Positions 41,983 through 51,656 of a stretch of DNA of 64,000 bases are shown in pieces (positions within the stretch are counted from its first letter, which is position 1; the number at the start of each line of letters is the position of its first letter). Made by a program: the position numbers and the translations under genes. Origin of the DNA: Lentzea pudingi. GTDB lineage: Bacteria; Actinomycetota; Actinomycetes; Mycobacteriales; Pseudonocardiaceae. The notes under the pieces were generated by a model. That model searched no databases, was not told where the DNA came from, and saw only the letters and a list, made by a program, of their open reading frames with translations. The stretch is taken from positions 499,366-563,365 of the forward strand of contig NZ_BMNC01000001.1 in assembly GCF_014646255.1 (NCBI RefSeq), in the 5' to 3' direction.

Positions 41983-42747
41983 ATGAGCGAACACGGACAT
42001 GGGCACGGCCACGGGCACGGCCACGGACATGGGCACGGCCACGGTGACGACCAGGCCGAGGTCCTCGACCTCGACGCCGAACTCCTCGCCGACCACACGG
42101 CCGCCGTCATCGACTGGCTGCCCACCTCCGCCCCGAGACACGTCGTCGACCTGGGCAGCGGCACGGGCGCGGGCACGTTCGCGCTGCTCAGCCACTTCCC
42201 CGAAGCCCACATCACCGCGGTCGACTCCTCGCTCGACCACCTCCAGCGCCTCCGCGCGAAGGCGGGACAACGAGGCCTGGCCGACCGGATCCACACCGTC
42301 CTCGCCGACCTCGACACTGACTGGCCCGACCTCGGCACCCCGGACCTGATCTGGGCCTCGGCCTCCCTGCACCACATGGCCGACCCGGCCCACACCCTCG
42401 GCCGGCTCCACAAGACCCTGGCCCCGGGAGGCCTGCTCGCCGTGGTCGAACTCGCCGGCATGCCGCAGTTCTTCCCGGAACAGGCACCGGACGCCCACGA
42501 CGAACGCCTGCCCCACCGCGGCGCCGACTGGGGCCCGATGCTGACCGAGGCGGGGTTCACGCTCGAAGGCGAACGCACCGTCACCGTCCACCTCGAACGG
42601 TCGGAGAAAGTCGAGCGCTACGCCCGCATCGTCCTGGGCAGGCAGCTCGAACCCGAGGCCCTGGAAGCCGCGTTGCGCCGTGAAGACCTGGCTCTGCGCA
42701 CCGAACGCACGGTCTGGGCGGCGCGGAAACAGGGCCTGGCCACCTAG
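41983..42747 (+). CDS. SAM-dependent methyltransferase with N-terminal His-Gly repeat
   Basis: 254 residues, ATG start. Residues 4-21 are nine consecutive His-Gly pairs followed by acidic residues (DDQAEVLDLD); then a class I methyltransferase fold with SAM motif HVVDLGSGTGAGTFALL, TAVDSSLDHLQRL, and ASASLHHMADPAHTL (motif IV-like). The repeat is coded with mixed CAC/CAT and GGA/GGC/GGG/GGT codons, so it is not simple nucleotide slippage. The His tract may bind nickel, zinc or copper or localise the protein. Substrate unknown. A promoter-sized gap precedes it. Confidence 0.85.
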   Translation: MSEHGHGHGHGHGHGHGHGHGDDQAEVLDLDAELLADHTAAVIDWLPTSAPRHVVDLGSGTGAGTFALLSHFPEAHITAVDSSLDHLQRLRAKAGQRGLADRIHTVLADLDTDWPDLGTPDLIWASASLHHMADPAHTLGRLHKTLAPGGLLAVVELAGMPQFFPEQAPDAHDERLPHRGADWGPMLTEAGFTLEGERTVTVHLERSEKVERYARIVLGRQLEPEALEAALRREDLALRTERTVWAARKQGLAT

Positions 42748-42804
42748 CAGTACGCCAGTCTGCCCGGCTGACGAGCGCCGTCCGCAACCGGCCGGGGGCG
42801 GCGG

Positions 42805-42948
42805 TCAGTGCCGTGAACACGCCCGAGAGGTCGCCGCGCTCGTCACGGCGAACCCCGCGAACCGCAGGCTGGCGCACAGCAGCCCGCGGAGGCCGGGTTC
42901 GTCCTCGACGACGAGCAACCGGCCCCGTTCCACCCGGGAATCCCGCAT
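42805..42948 (-). pseudogene. Truncated OmpR-type response regulator, receiver N-terminus only
   Basis: ATG at 42948 overlaps the stop of the preceding DUF5666 gene (TGATG). The peptide begins MRDSRVERGRLLVVEDEPGL and continues GLLCASLRFAGFAVTSAA, the classic first strand and helix of a receiver domain with acidic Glu/Asp pair. It stops after 47 residues at ACSRH. The phospho-acceptor, the rest of the receiver and the DNA-binding domain are gone, and no sensor kinase follows; the methyltransferase end comes 57 bp later. Probably the remains of a regulator of the exporter operon. Confidence 0.75.
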
Positions 42949-43430
42949 CAGCCGGTGGCCGGCCGCTGGGTGATGGTCTGGCCGCTGACCGTGCCGTCGG
43001 AGCCTGCCTGGCCCTGCACGACGACCTGCTGCCCAGCCTTCAGGTCGGTCAGCTTGCCCTCGGACGAGACCTCGATCTTCGTGCTGTCCGAAGTGGACAC
43101 CTTCACGACCTGGCCGTTCTGCGTCTTCACGTAGACCGTGGTGCCGTCGACGTGGTCGATGGTGCCGACGGTGCCGCGCCCGAACTGGCCACCGCCCTGC
43201 CGGTTCGTGCCGGAAGGCGGCGTCCCGTTGAACTGCCGGCCGGCCGCGTTCTGCCGCGTCGGTGTCTCGCCGGCGCCGAAGGACTTCTGCACGAAGACCC
43301 CGCCGACGAACGCCACGATCGCGAGCACCGCGACCCCGAGGACGATCGTGGTCTTGCCGAAACCGGTCTTGCGTTCCTTCAGCTCAGCCGAGATGTCGTT
43401 CTCCAGCGGCTGGTCTAGTGGGTTGGACAC
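42948..43430 (-). CDS. Single-span protein with DUF5666-like external domain
   Basis: 160 residues, ATG start. A cytoplasmic start (LKERKTGFGKTT), one span (IVLGVAVLAIVAFVGGVFV), an Asn/Gln/Gly-rich linker (RQGGGQFGRG), and a small beta domain: VGTIDHVDGTTVYVKTQNGQ and LKAGQQVVVQG, matching DUF5666-type beta strands. It lies between the exporter permease gene and the truncated regulator. Such proteins often accompany MacB-like exporters and may be an accessory at the outer face. The gap to the permease gene is 12 bp. Confidence 0.78.
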   Translation of the reverse strand: MSNPLDQPLENDISAELKERKTGFGKTTIVLGVAVLAIVAFVGGVFVQKSFGAGETPTRQNAAGRQFNGTPPSGTNRQGGGQFGRGTVGTIDHVDGTTVYVKTQNGQVVKVSTSDSTKIEVSSEGKLTDLKAGQQVVVQGQAGSDGTVSGQTITQRPATG

Positions 43431-43442
43431 GTCACAAACTCC

Positions 43443-44629
<1,187 letters not shown>

Positions 44630-44633
<4 letters not shown>

Positions 44634-45310
44634 ACCAGCACCCCCGCGACTCTGCCGTCCACGACGCGAACGGTCCGCATGGCGTGCGCGGCGACCTCGT
44701 CCTCGTGCGTGATCAACACGACCGTGCGCCCGCTGGCGTTGAGCCGGTCGAGGATGCCGAGCACCTCACGACTCGAGTCCGTGTCGAGGTTTCCGGTCGG
44801 TTCGTCGGCGAGGACGATCGCGGGCGAGGTGACGAGTGCCCGCGCGATCGCGACACGTTGTTGCTGACCGCCGGACAGCTCATTGGGCCGGTGGTGCGTG
44901 CGGTCTCCGAGACCAACGAGATCGAGCGCGGCCAGTGCCCGTTCCCGGCGTTGGGGACGTCGAACTCCCGCGTACACCAGCGGGAGCTCGACGTTCGCGA
45001 GTGCCGTGGTGCGCGGCACCAGGTTGAAGGACTGGAAGACGAAACCGATCTTCCTGTTGCGCAGCAACGAGAGCTGCTCCTCGTCGAACTCGCCCGTGTC
45101 GATCCTGTCGAGCAGGTACTTGCCGCCGGACGGCACGTCGAGACACCCGAGGATGTTGAGCAGCGTCGACTTGCCCGACCCCGACGCGCCCATGATCGCG
45201 ATGTACTCACCCTTCTCGACGGTCAGATCGAGCCCCCGCAACGCGTGCACGGCCGTGTCGCCGCTCCCGTAGGTCTTGCGGAGGTCGCGGACCTCGATGA
45301 CGGGGCTCAT
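44630..45310 (-). CDS. MacB-like ABC transporter ATPase
   Basis: 226 residues, ATG start overlapping the adaptor stop (ATGA). Nucleotide-binding domain complete: Walker A GASGSGKST, Q-loop FVFQSFNL, signature [15 protein letters not shown], Walker B IVLADEPTGNLD, and H-loop LITHED. The LolD/MacB-type spacing and TGNLD motif place it with exporter ATPases coupled to FtsX permeases. Confidence 0.95.
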
Positions 45311-46425
45311 CGACCGGTCCCGGTGAACCCGCCACCGTTGCGCTGGCCGGTGCCCGTGCCGGGGAACTGCCCGCCCTGCTGCTGGCCGGTGCGGTTCTGG
45401 TTGGTCGACGTGGTCACCTGCGGCAGCACGACTTCCTCGCCCGCGCCGAGCCCGGACTTGATCTCCACGTACTGGTCGCCCCGCACCCCGACCTCGACGG
45501 TCTTGCGCGTCTCGGCCCCGTTCTCCAGCACCGCGACCGAACTCGCGCCGTTCACCGTCTGCACCGCGGCGGCCGGCACGGCGAGGACGTTGGTGGCTCC
45601 GGCGACCGTGACCTCGACACTCGCCGACTGCCCCGGCCGCAGCCCCGCCGGCGGTTCGGTCAGCGTGAGCGTGACGCCGTACTGCACGACGTTGTTCGCC
45701 GTCGTGGGCGTCAGGTCGACCTGCGTGACCTTGGCCTGGATCGGCTGCGCCTGCATCGCGTTGACCGTGACGGTCGCGGCCTGGTCGGCCTTGAGCTTGC
45801 TGACGTCGGACTCGGACACGTTCGCGTGCAGCACCAGGTTCTTCAGGTCGGTGACGACGACGAACCCGGACGCGGTGGTGGTCGTGGTGGTGGTGCTGCT
45901 GGAAGTGTTGCCCGAGCTGCCGACCTTCTGCCCGATGGCACCCGTGACGGACGTGATCGTGCCGTCGCCGGGCGCGGTGAGCACAGTGGACGCGAGCGTG
46001 TCCTTCGCCTGCTGGAGCGCGAGCTGCGTCTGCCGGTAGGCCGTGAGCAACGCCGTCGTGCCGGTGCCCTTGTCCAGTGCGGCGTTCAGGTTCCCCTGCG
46101 CGATGTCGACCTGCAGCTGGGCCTGCGTCGGATCGAGCTTCGCGAGCTGCTGGCCCTTGGTGACGACGTCGCCGACCTTGACGTTGATCTCGGTGACCGT
46201 CCCGCTCGCTCCGAACGAGGCCGCGGCGCTGAACGAGCTCTGCACCGTCCCCGACGCCGTCACCACCTCGCTGACGTCGCGGTTCGCGGCGGCGGCCGTG
46301 CGGGCGGCGGTGGGCTGGGCACTGCCGGAGGAACCGAAGAACACCAGGTAGCCGGCCACGCCGGCACCGAGGAGCACCACCACCAGCAGTCCGTTGACCA
46401 CCAAGGATCTGCGACGTCGAGTCAT
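45307..46425 (-). CDS. MacA/HlyD-like membrane-fusion adaptor
   Basis: 372 residues from ATG at 46425; longer starts lack a ribosome site. One N-terminal span (SLVVNGLLVVVLLGAGVAGYLVFFG), then lipoyl/barrel-sandwich motifs: TEINVKVGDVVTKGQQLAKLD and APGDGTITSVTGAIGQKVG, with a helical hairpin between them, and beta-barrel and membrane-proximal domains. A Thr-rich loop (SSSTTTTTTTASG) inserted after the second lipoyl half is unusual and may be flexible. First gene of the exporter operon; in Gram-positives such adaptors bridge the permease to the cell wall. Confidence 0.92.
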   Translation of the reverse strand: MTRRRRSLVVNGLLVVVLLGAGVAGYLVFFGSSGSAQPTAARTAAAANRDVSEVVTASGTVQSSFSAAASFGASGTVTEINVKVGDVVTKGQQLAKLDPTQAQLQVDIAQGNLNAALDKGTGTTALLTAYRQTQLALQQAKDTLASTVLTAPGDGTITSVTGAIGQKVGSSGNTSSSTTTTTTTASGFVVVTDLKNLVLHANVSESDVSKLKADQAATVTVNAMQAQPIQAKVTQVDLTPTTANNVVQYGVTLTLTEPPAGLRPGQSASVEVTVAGATNVLAVPAAAVQTVNGASSVAVLENGAETRKTVEVGVRGDQYVEIKSGLGAGEEVVLPQVTTSTNQNRTGQQQGGQFPGTGTGQRNGGGFTGTGR

Positions 46426-46521
46426 GGCACGGGATCGTCGTCTGCCAAGCTGTGTCAGGGCTGCGAGTTTCCTGGGAACGAGCTGAAGATCAGTTCGACC
46501 GTTTTCACCCGAATGAGCACC

Positions 46522-46549
46522 TTGTTGCTTTTCGAGCAAGCCCTACGGT
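46522..46549 (+). promoter_or_regulatory. Probable promoter of the XRE/DUF397 unit
   Basis: TTGTTG (-35) and TACGGT (-10) are separated by 16 bp; the ATG of the XRE gene comes 6 bp after the -10, implying a leaderless message. The spacer carries TTGCT-N5-AGCAA (46525-46539), a short symmetric element that could serve autoregulation. Confidence 0.5.
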
Positions 46550-46555
46550 CGATCT

Positions 46556-47404
46556 ATGGCCACCAGCACTCCATCCACCGCATACAGCCGAGATCTGGGC
46601 GAAGAACTCCGCAAAGTGCGCGAAACCTCCACCGATCTCACGGGCGCCGCGTTCGCCCTCCGGCTGGGATGGGACCCGAGCAAGGTCTCCACCCTGGAAC
46701 GCGGCAAGTACTGCCCGAGCGAGATCGACCTCGTGCAGTACCTCTCCATGTGCGGCAAGGACATCGACTTCTTCGAGGACTTCAAACGCCGCTTCCGCAA
46801 TGCCTTCGACGAGTACATCGTGCAGATCTCGGACAACCTGCGCACGCTGGCGATGGCCGAGGCGAGCGCCGTGAAGATGACGAGCTACGACGCACAGGCC
46901 ATCCCCGGCCTCTCCCAGACGCCTGAGTACGCCGACAGCCTGTATCGCATGGGCGGGTACGTCCTGGAGGAGCGAATCCCCACGGTGGTCAAGTTCCGCA
47001 TGGAACGCCAGGCGATCCTGAACCGGCACGACCGGCCGGACTGCCTGTTCTACATCCACGAGCACGCCTTGCAGACACAGGTCGGCGATGCCCAGACCAT
47101 GGAGGACCAGTACGCCCGCCTGCTGTTCGGCGCACCGGCCATCAGGATCGTGCCGGCGTCGGCGAAGCTGGTCGCCACCAGTTGTGTGCTGTGGGAGTTC
47201 GAGAAGGCGATGCCCATCGCGTTCACCTCGACCGACCTCGCGAAGGTGTTCGTGCAGGATCCAGGAGCCATCGCGCGGACGCGGCTGCTGTTCGACCGGT
47301 TGGCCGAGGTCGCCTTGAGTGAGGAACAATCGCGGGGTGTGCTGGCGGACTACGTCGGCCGACCGCGAGAGGAACTCAATGAGCGAGGCCCGCGCTTGGC
47401 GTAA
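46556..47404 (+). CDS. XRE-family regulator with DUF5753 domain
   Basis: 282 residues, ATG start. Helix-turn-helix in LTGAAFALRLGWDPSKVSTLERGK, followed by the long DUF5753 region (SYDAQAIPGLSQTPEYADSL, ERQAILNRHDRPDCLFYIHEHAL, LVATSCVLWEFEKAMPIAF). Together with the overlapping DUF397 gene it forms the regulator-partner pair typical of actinomycetes, studied as toxin-antitoxin-like or developmental switches (BldB/WhiJ-type). The end overlaps the DUF397 start by 26 bp, so translation is coupled. Confidence 0.93.
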   Translation: MATSTPSTAYSRDLGEELRKVRETSTDLTGAAFALRLGWDPSKVSTLERGKYCPSEIDLVQYLSMCGKDIDFFEDFKRRFRNAFDEYIVQISDNLRTLAMAEASAVKMTSYDAQAIPGLSQTPEYADSLYRMGGYVLEERIPTVVKFRMERQAILNRHDRPDCLFYIHEHALQTQVGDAQTMEDQYARLLFGAPAIRIVPASAKLVATSCVLWEFEKAMPIAFTSTDLAKVFVQDPGAIARTRLLFDRLAEVALSEEQSRGVLADYVGRPREELNERGPRLA

Positions 47405-47552
47405 AAGCAGTTACAGCGGTGCTACCGAGGACGACAACTGCGTCGAGGTGTCGCTCGGTGGTGACGCACTCGTCCGTGACTCGAAGAACCCGTCCGGCGG
47501 CGTCCTGACCTTCAGTTTCTCCGCCTGGGAAAAATTCCTCGAAACTCGTTGA
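47379..47552 (+). CDS. DUF397 small protein, partner of the XRE regulator
   Basis: 57 residues, ATG start inside the end of the XRE gene. Canonical DUF397: ARAWRKSSYSGATEDDNCVEVSL, ALVRDSKNPSGGVLTFSF, WEKFLE. These proteins act with their cognate DUF5753 regulators, possibly as antagonists. The stop coincides with a GAACCGGTTC palindrome (47551-47560). Confidence 0.93.
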   Translation: MSEARAWRKSSYSGATEDDNCVEVSLGGDALVRDSKNPSGGVLTFSFSAWEKFLETR

Positions 47553-47609
47553 ACCGGTTCCCGTCCCAGCACGTGTTCCCGCCGTCGAAGGTGATCGAGG
47601 GGACGGGCC

Positions 47610-49187
47610 ATGGCTGACGAGAAGACGGTGTTGATCGGCCGCTGCGGCCCGACGGTGATGCTGCCGAAGCAGGGGAGCCGGGTCGTGCCGCTGCGCCAGT
47701 CCGCCCCGCTGCGGGTGGACGTGGCGGGCGGTGGCCCGGTGGGTCTGGCGTTCGCCTGCACGGTGAAGTCGCTGCTGGGCGACGGCGTCGCGGTCCGCGT
47801 GCACGACCGCCGCTGGATGCGCCAGGGCAACCGCGTCGTGTGGAAGGGCCAGGCCGAGGGCAACAACCGCCGCGAGCAGGTCGTGACGCTGCAGAGCAAC
47901 GTCTGGGCGTCCCTGCCTCTCGCTGTGCAGCAGCGCCTGTTCACGCAGGGCAAGTTCTCGGAGATGTGGCCGCTCGGCCCGGACTCCCCGGCGTCCAAGG
48001 GCCGTCCGCGCAACATCAAGATCCGCTGGATCGAGGACAGCCTGCTCGACATGGCGCAGGACGTCTACGGCATCGAGGTCGTCCCCGGCGCGTACACCCC
48101 GCCCGCCAAGCTCGACGGCCTGCACGTGCTCGCCATCGCGGACGGCGCCCGTTCGGCGACGCGCGACGCGTTCTCCTCGCAGTTCGGCACGCCGAGCCGT
48201 GAACTGTTCTCCGTGGACGGTTCGCCGCTCGACGAGCGCGTCCTCGGCATCCGCGTCAACGCCAAGGTGCCCGACGAGCACACCGTCCCGCTCACCGTGG
48301 GGCAGAACAGGTTCCTGTTCAACTCGCTCGGCGGCGGCTTCATCAACATGCGCCTCACCGCCGAGGAGGCCTCCGAGATCGTGGCGCTCGGCGAGAGCGG
48401 CCCGGTGTCGTGCATCGGCAAGTTCGGCTGCTCGATGCGCCCCTCGGGCAACGGCCGCTTCGTGTGCGACCGCCACCGCGCCGTCTTCAAGCCGTCCGTC
48501 GACAAGCTCTCCTACCTGTGGCCCCGGATCCTCGACGGCCTGCGCTTCTTCGGCGTCGGCGTGGCGGACGTCGTCGGCATCAACTCGTTCACGCTCGGCA
48601 TGCAGCAGATGGCGAAGTTCACCGCGCAGCTCGCCCCGTCGACGTTCGGCTTCCTGCTCGGCGACGCCGCCAACTCGCTGCACTTCTGGCCGGGCCGAGG
48701 CCTCAACACGGGCCTCAAGAGCGCCCTCTCGCTGGCCGTGAACCTGCAGAAGCGCTGGCGCGGCAAGGCGTTCCGCGCCGCCGACTTCGCCCAGCACGAG
48801 GGCATCATGCAGCAGCTCCAGTACCGCGAGAAGTCCCGCGCCTGGACCACCATGCTCATGCCCGACGCCGAAGGCACCCCGCGCGGCATCGAGGACCGCA
48901 TCCGCTCGGGCCTGCAGGGCCCCAGCGACCGCGCGGCCCTGGTCAAGACCCTGTTCGAGCGCGTGATCGAGATCAAGAACCGCATGGGCGACCGGATGGG
49001 CCCGCTGGCCACCGACGAGTGGTACTACGGCCGCATCAGCGCCATGGACACCCGCACGCTGAAGGTCATGGTCGAGTCGGGCGCGTGGATCACCCGCGAG
49101 ATCGGTGGCGAGGAGGTCGAGGTCCCCTCGGCCGCACCCGCCGTCGAGCAGCAGCCGTCGCAGCGCGGTCTCTCGCTGGTCAGCTGA
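47610..49187 (+). CDS. FAD-dependent monooxygenase (PHBH/UbiH-fold)
   Basis: 525 residues, ATG start. A long basic N-terminal segment precedes the FAD Rossmann motif VDVAGGGPVGLAFACTV (about residue 37), then LAIADGARSATRDAF (DG motif) and LLGDAANSLHFWPGRGLNTGL, the GD motif with an unusual Trp-Pro. A C-terminal helical extension (about residues 385-500) has no motif I know. The enzyme class hydroxylates aromatics or polyketides. It follows the XRE/DUF397 pair by 57 bp and may be its target. Substrate unknown. Confidence 0.82.
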   Translation: MADEKTVLIGRCGPTVMLPKQGSRVVPLRQSAPLRVDVAGGGPVGLAFACTVKSLLGDGVAVRVHDRRWMRQGNRVVWKGQAEGNNRREQVVTLQSNVWASLPLAVQQRLFTQGKFSEMWPLGPDSPASKGRPRNIKIRWIEDSLLDMAQDVYGIEVVPGAYTPPAKLDGLHVLAIADGARSATRDAFSSQFGTPSRELFSVDGSPLDERVLGIRVNAKVPDEHTVPLTVGQNRFLFNSLGGGFINMRLTAEEASEIVALGESGPVSCIGKFGCSMRPSGNGRFVCDRHRAVFKPSVDKLSYLWPRILDGLRFFGVGVADVVGINSFTLGMQQMAKFTAQLAPSTFGFLLGDAANSLHFWPGRGLNTGLKSALSLAVNLQKRWRGKAFRAADFAQHEGIMQQLQYREKSRAWTTMLMPDAEGTPRGIEDRIRSGLQGPSDRAALVKTLFERVIEIKNRMGDRMGPLATDEWYYGRISAMDTRTLKVMVESGAWITREIGGEEVEVPSAAPAVEQQPSQRGLSLVS

Positions 49188-49275
49188 CCGGGCCGACAGT
49201 CGTGCGCTCGAACCCCTGCTGGTCGAAGAGCTCCAACGCGGCGGTCCGCAGGCGCTCGGCTGCGTCCGGTGTTCA
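49180..49275 (-). pseudogene. Remnant of a TetR-family regulator N-terminus
   Basis: On the minus strand the frame ending in TGA at 49180 reads AERLRTAALELFDQQGFERT followed by TVGPVS, the first helix of a TetR DNA-binding domain, then stops where the recognition helix should follow. A plausible ATG (49275) is one frame away. On the plus strand 49269 onward reads MFIVRPGEGELSASGPSRIA, resembling a cupin start and also aborting. The gap 49188-49374 seems to be gene debris with no intact gene. Confidence 0.45.
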
Positions 49276-49374
49276 TCGTCCGTCCCGGTGAGGGCGAACT
49301 CAGCGCCAGCGGTCCGTCGCGGATCGCGAGACCAGGGTGCCGATCCGGAAGAACTACGTCGCCGAACCGTCCAC

Positions 49375-50043
49375 CTAGTTCGCACCCTGCCCGATCCGCC
49401 GCAGCACGGGATGGGCCACGTCCTCGTTGCCGACCACGACCGACGCGCGGTCCGCCGGTCCGACTTCGTCCAGATACCGGCGGCTGGCAGCGTGATAGCG
49501 CTGGTCGAAGGCTCGCTGAGCCTTCTCCAGCCCGCCGAGCAGGTCTGCGTCACGCCGTGACCCGCGCTCCCGTGCGACGGCGAACGGCGTGTCCACGAAC
49601 ACGACCTCGTCCCACTCCAGTTCACGCTGCAGGAAGCTCCCGTCCACGACGAGCACGAGGTCGTCTGGGGCCTGGACAGGCGGCTCGTCGATCGGGGTGT
49701 CCGAGCGCAGGTCGATGATCCGTTCGCGGTAGCGGCGATCCCCGCCGGGCCCGAGCGGCTCCAGCACGAGCCGGGAGAACGCCGCGAAGTCGTAGGCGTC
49801 GAGGTAGTAGCCGTCGGCCGAGTCTCGTCCCTGCCGGTGCCGCACGGCTCGTGGGTTGTGGAAGCCGTCCATCGACAGGTGCGCCGCCGACCGTCCCCGA
49901 GCCGCCACCGAAGCGGTCAACTCGCGGGCCAGGGTCGTCTTGCCCGACGCCGTGATCCCGTCCACCGCGACCCGCAGCGGACGCCCCTGCCCGACGAGGT
50001 GGTCGGCGATCCGGCCCAGCACCTGCTCCCGCGAAGTGATCAC
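49375..50043 (-). CDS. Uridine-kinase-like P-loop protein
   Basis: 222 residues from GTG at 50043 (TTG at 50052 is possible). P-loop VAVDGITASGKTTLARE, MDGFHNPRAVRHRQGRDSADGYYLDAYDF, and VVFVDTPFAVARERG. The same plan as the gene at 26199-26810 (DDFHHPRAIRWQRGR), with about the same length, so the two are paralogues. Often annotated uridine kinase; the true substrate is uncertain. It starts 10 bp after the antiporter stop on the same strand. Confidence 0.78.
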   Translation of the reverse strand: MITSREQVLGRIADHLVGQGRPLRVAVDGITASGKTTLARELTASVAARGRSAAHLSMDGFHNPRAVRHRQGRDSADGYYLDAYDFAAFSRLVLEPLGPGGDRRYRERIIDLRSDTPIDEPPVQAPDDLVLVVDGSFLQRELEWDEVVFVDTPFAVARERGSRRDADLLGGLEKAQRAFDQRYHAASRRYLDEVGPADRASVVVGNEDVAHPVLRRIGQGAN

Positions 50044-50053
50044 GGGACCCAAG

Positions 50054-51637
50054 CTAGTCCTCCTCCACCTCGCGCCGGGACAGCCGCACCTCCTCGACGT
50101 CGAGCTTGCGCTGGATCGTCCGCAGCACGATGTCGTCGATCGCCTGCTCGTCGCGCAACCGCACCACGGTCGCCCGCTTGTGCGCGATCAGTTCCAGCCG
50201 CAGCGCCGAGTACTCGACCTCCGACTGGGCCACCTCCTCGTCCCCTGCCTCGCGAGCCCGCACGACCTCCAGGTGGTGTTCGTACTCGGCCCGCACCCGC
50301 TTGTAGACGACGTCCGAGACGCCCACCTCGTCGGCCAGCCGCGGCAGCGCTTCGTAGGCCTCCTCGGACGCGGTCGACTGGGCGAGCCGGAGTTCCTCGT
50401 CCAGCGCCGTGTCCTCGGGGAGCCGGGAGAACCGGATGATCGACGGGAGCATCACCGACTGCACGATCAACGTCAGCACCACGACACCGGACGTGATCAG
50501 GATGATCTCGTCGCGGAACGGGAACGGCCCGCCGCCGACCACGGTCTCGGGCACGGCCAACGCCGCCGCCAGCGACACGGCACCGCGGAACCCGGCGGCG
50601 GAGGACACCAGCCGTTGCCGCGCACCGACTCGACGCAACCGTTGCTGCGGCCGGCGGTCCAGCGCCCGGATCACGTACGGAGTCGTGTAACCCCACAACA
50701 ACCGGGTGCCGACCACCGTCAAGGACACCAGTCCGATTGCGCCCAGTGTCGCCAAAGTTTCGGAACCGTCGAGTGAACGGATGGCGGCGTGGGCCTGGAG
50801 TCCGATCAGGACGAACAGGGAGCCGTTGAGCACGAACGTCGCGATGCCCCAGAACGCATAGCTGACCTGGCGGGTGTCGGCGCGCACGATGCGCGGGCCG
50901 ACCTGGGCCAGTGCCAGGCCGCACGTCACCACGGCGATCACGCCCGAGCCGTGCACCGTCTCGGCCAGCAGGAACGCGGCGAACGGCGTCAGGATGCTGA
51001 CCACGGTCTCGTGCAACGGGCTGTCGAGGCGCTTGCGGACCTGCACGGCGAGCCAGGCGACCAGGAGTCCGGCCGCAGCGCCGCCCGCGTACGAGAGCAG
51101 CAGTTGCAGGCTGACCCGTCCGGGGCTGAACTGCTGCTCCCCGACGGTGATCGCGACGGCGATCGCGTAGATCACGAGTGCCGTGCCGTCGTTGATCAGC
51201 GACTCGGCGCGCAGGATCGTGGTGGTCCGGCGGGGCATGCCGCGGGCGATGGCCGAGACCGCGGTCGCGTCGGTCGGGGCCAGCGCCGCGCCGAGCACCC
51301 ACGCCGGGCCCCAGTCGAGGCCCAGGGCGTGGGCGACGGACGCGACCGCGCCGGCCGTCGCGAGCACCAGCAGCGTGCTGAGCAGCACGATGGGGCGCAG
51401 GTTGCTGCGGATCTCCCGCAACGAGGTGTTGAGGCTTTCCCAGTACAGCAACGCCGGCAGGAAGATCAGCAGCATCGCCTCCGGCGGCAGGCTGACCTCT
51501 TCCAGGGCGGGTACGAAGCCGAGCACCGCGCCGCACACCACCAGCAACACCGGGGCGGCGACGCGCAGCCGTCCGGCGACGACGCTGCTCGCGAGGATGC
51601 ACACACCCAGCACCACTACGAGTTCGAGACCGAGCAT
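50054..51637 (-). CDS. CPA1-family Na+/H+ antiporter (NhaP-like)
   Basis: 527 residues, ATG start. Twelve or so helices; functional motifs ALAPTDATAVSAIARG (the charged PTD site) and RAESLINDGTALVIYAIA (the ND motif in the paired helix), then RGAVSLAAALAVP. The C-terminal 110 residues are hydrophilic and rich in Glu/Arg (YKRVRAEYEHHLEVVRAREA), a cytoplasmic regulatory tail. It exchanges Na+ or K+ for H+. It may balance ions with the kdp system, though the genes are far apart (inference). Confidence 0.92.
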   Translation of the reverse strand: MLGLELVVVLGVCILASSVVAGRLRVAAPVLLVVCGAVLGFVPALEEVSLPPEAMLLIFLPALLYWESLNTSLREIRSNLRPIVLLSTLLVLATAGAVASVAHALGLDWGPAWVLGAALAPTDATAVSAIARGMPRRTTTILRAESLINDGTALVIYAIAVAITVGEQQFSPGRVSLQLLLSYAGGAAAGLLVAWLAVQVRKRLDSPLHETVVSILTPFAAFLLAETVHGSGVIAVVTCGLALAQVGPRIVRADTRQVSYAFWGIATFVLNGSLFVLIGLQAHAAIRSLDGSETLATLGAIGLVSLTVVGTRLLWGYTTPYVIRALDRRPQQRLRRVGARQRLVSSAAGFRGAVSLAAALAVPETVVGGGPFPFRDEIILITSGVVVLTLIVQSVMLPSIIRFSRLPEDTALDEELRLAQSTASEEAYEALPRLADEVGVSDVVYKRVRAEYEHHLEVVRAREAGDEEVAQSEVEYSALRLELIAHKRATVVRLRDEQAIDDIVLRTIQRKLDVEEVRLSRREVEED

Positions 51638-51656
51638 GCGCTAGAAGATAGGCCGA

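Noticed and set aside
1995..42060. CRISPR arrays or secondary-metabolite megasynthases
   Set aside because: No regularly spaced repeats were found (the His-Gly tract is coding), and there are no PKS, NRPS or lanthipeptide-type genes.
47551..47560. GAACCGGTTC as a LexA box
   Set aside because: Actinobacterial LexA sites need GAAC-N4-GTTC; here the half-sites are only two bases apart, and the position overlaps a stop codon.
47376..49625. A 749-codon minus-strand frame
   Set aside because: Shadow of the flavin monooxygenase and DUF397 genes; only its small TetR-like piece near 49.2 kb had meaning, and that is in a gap.
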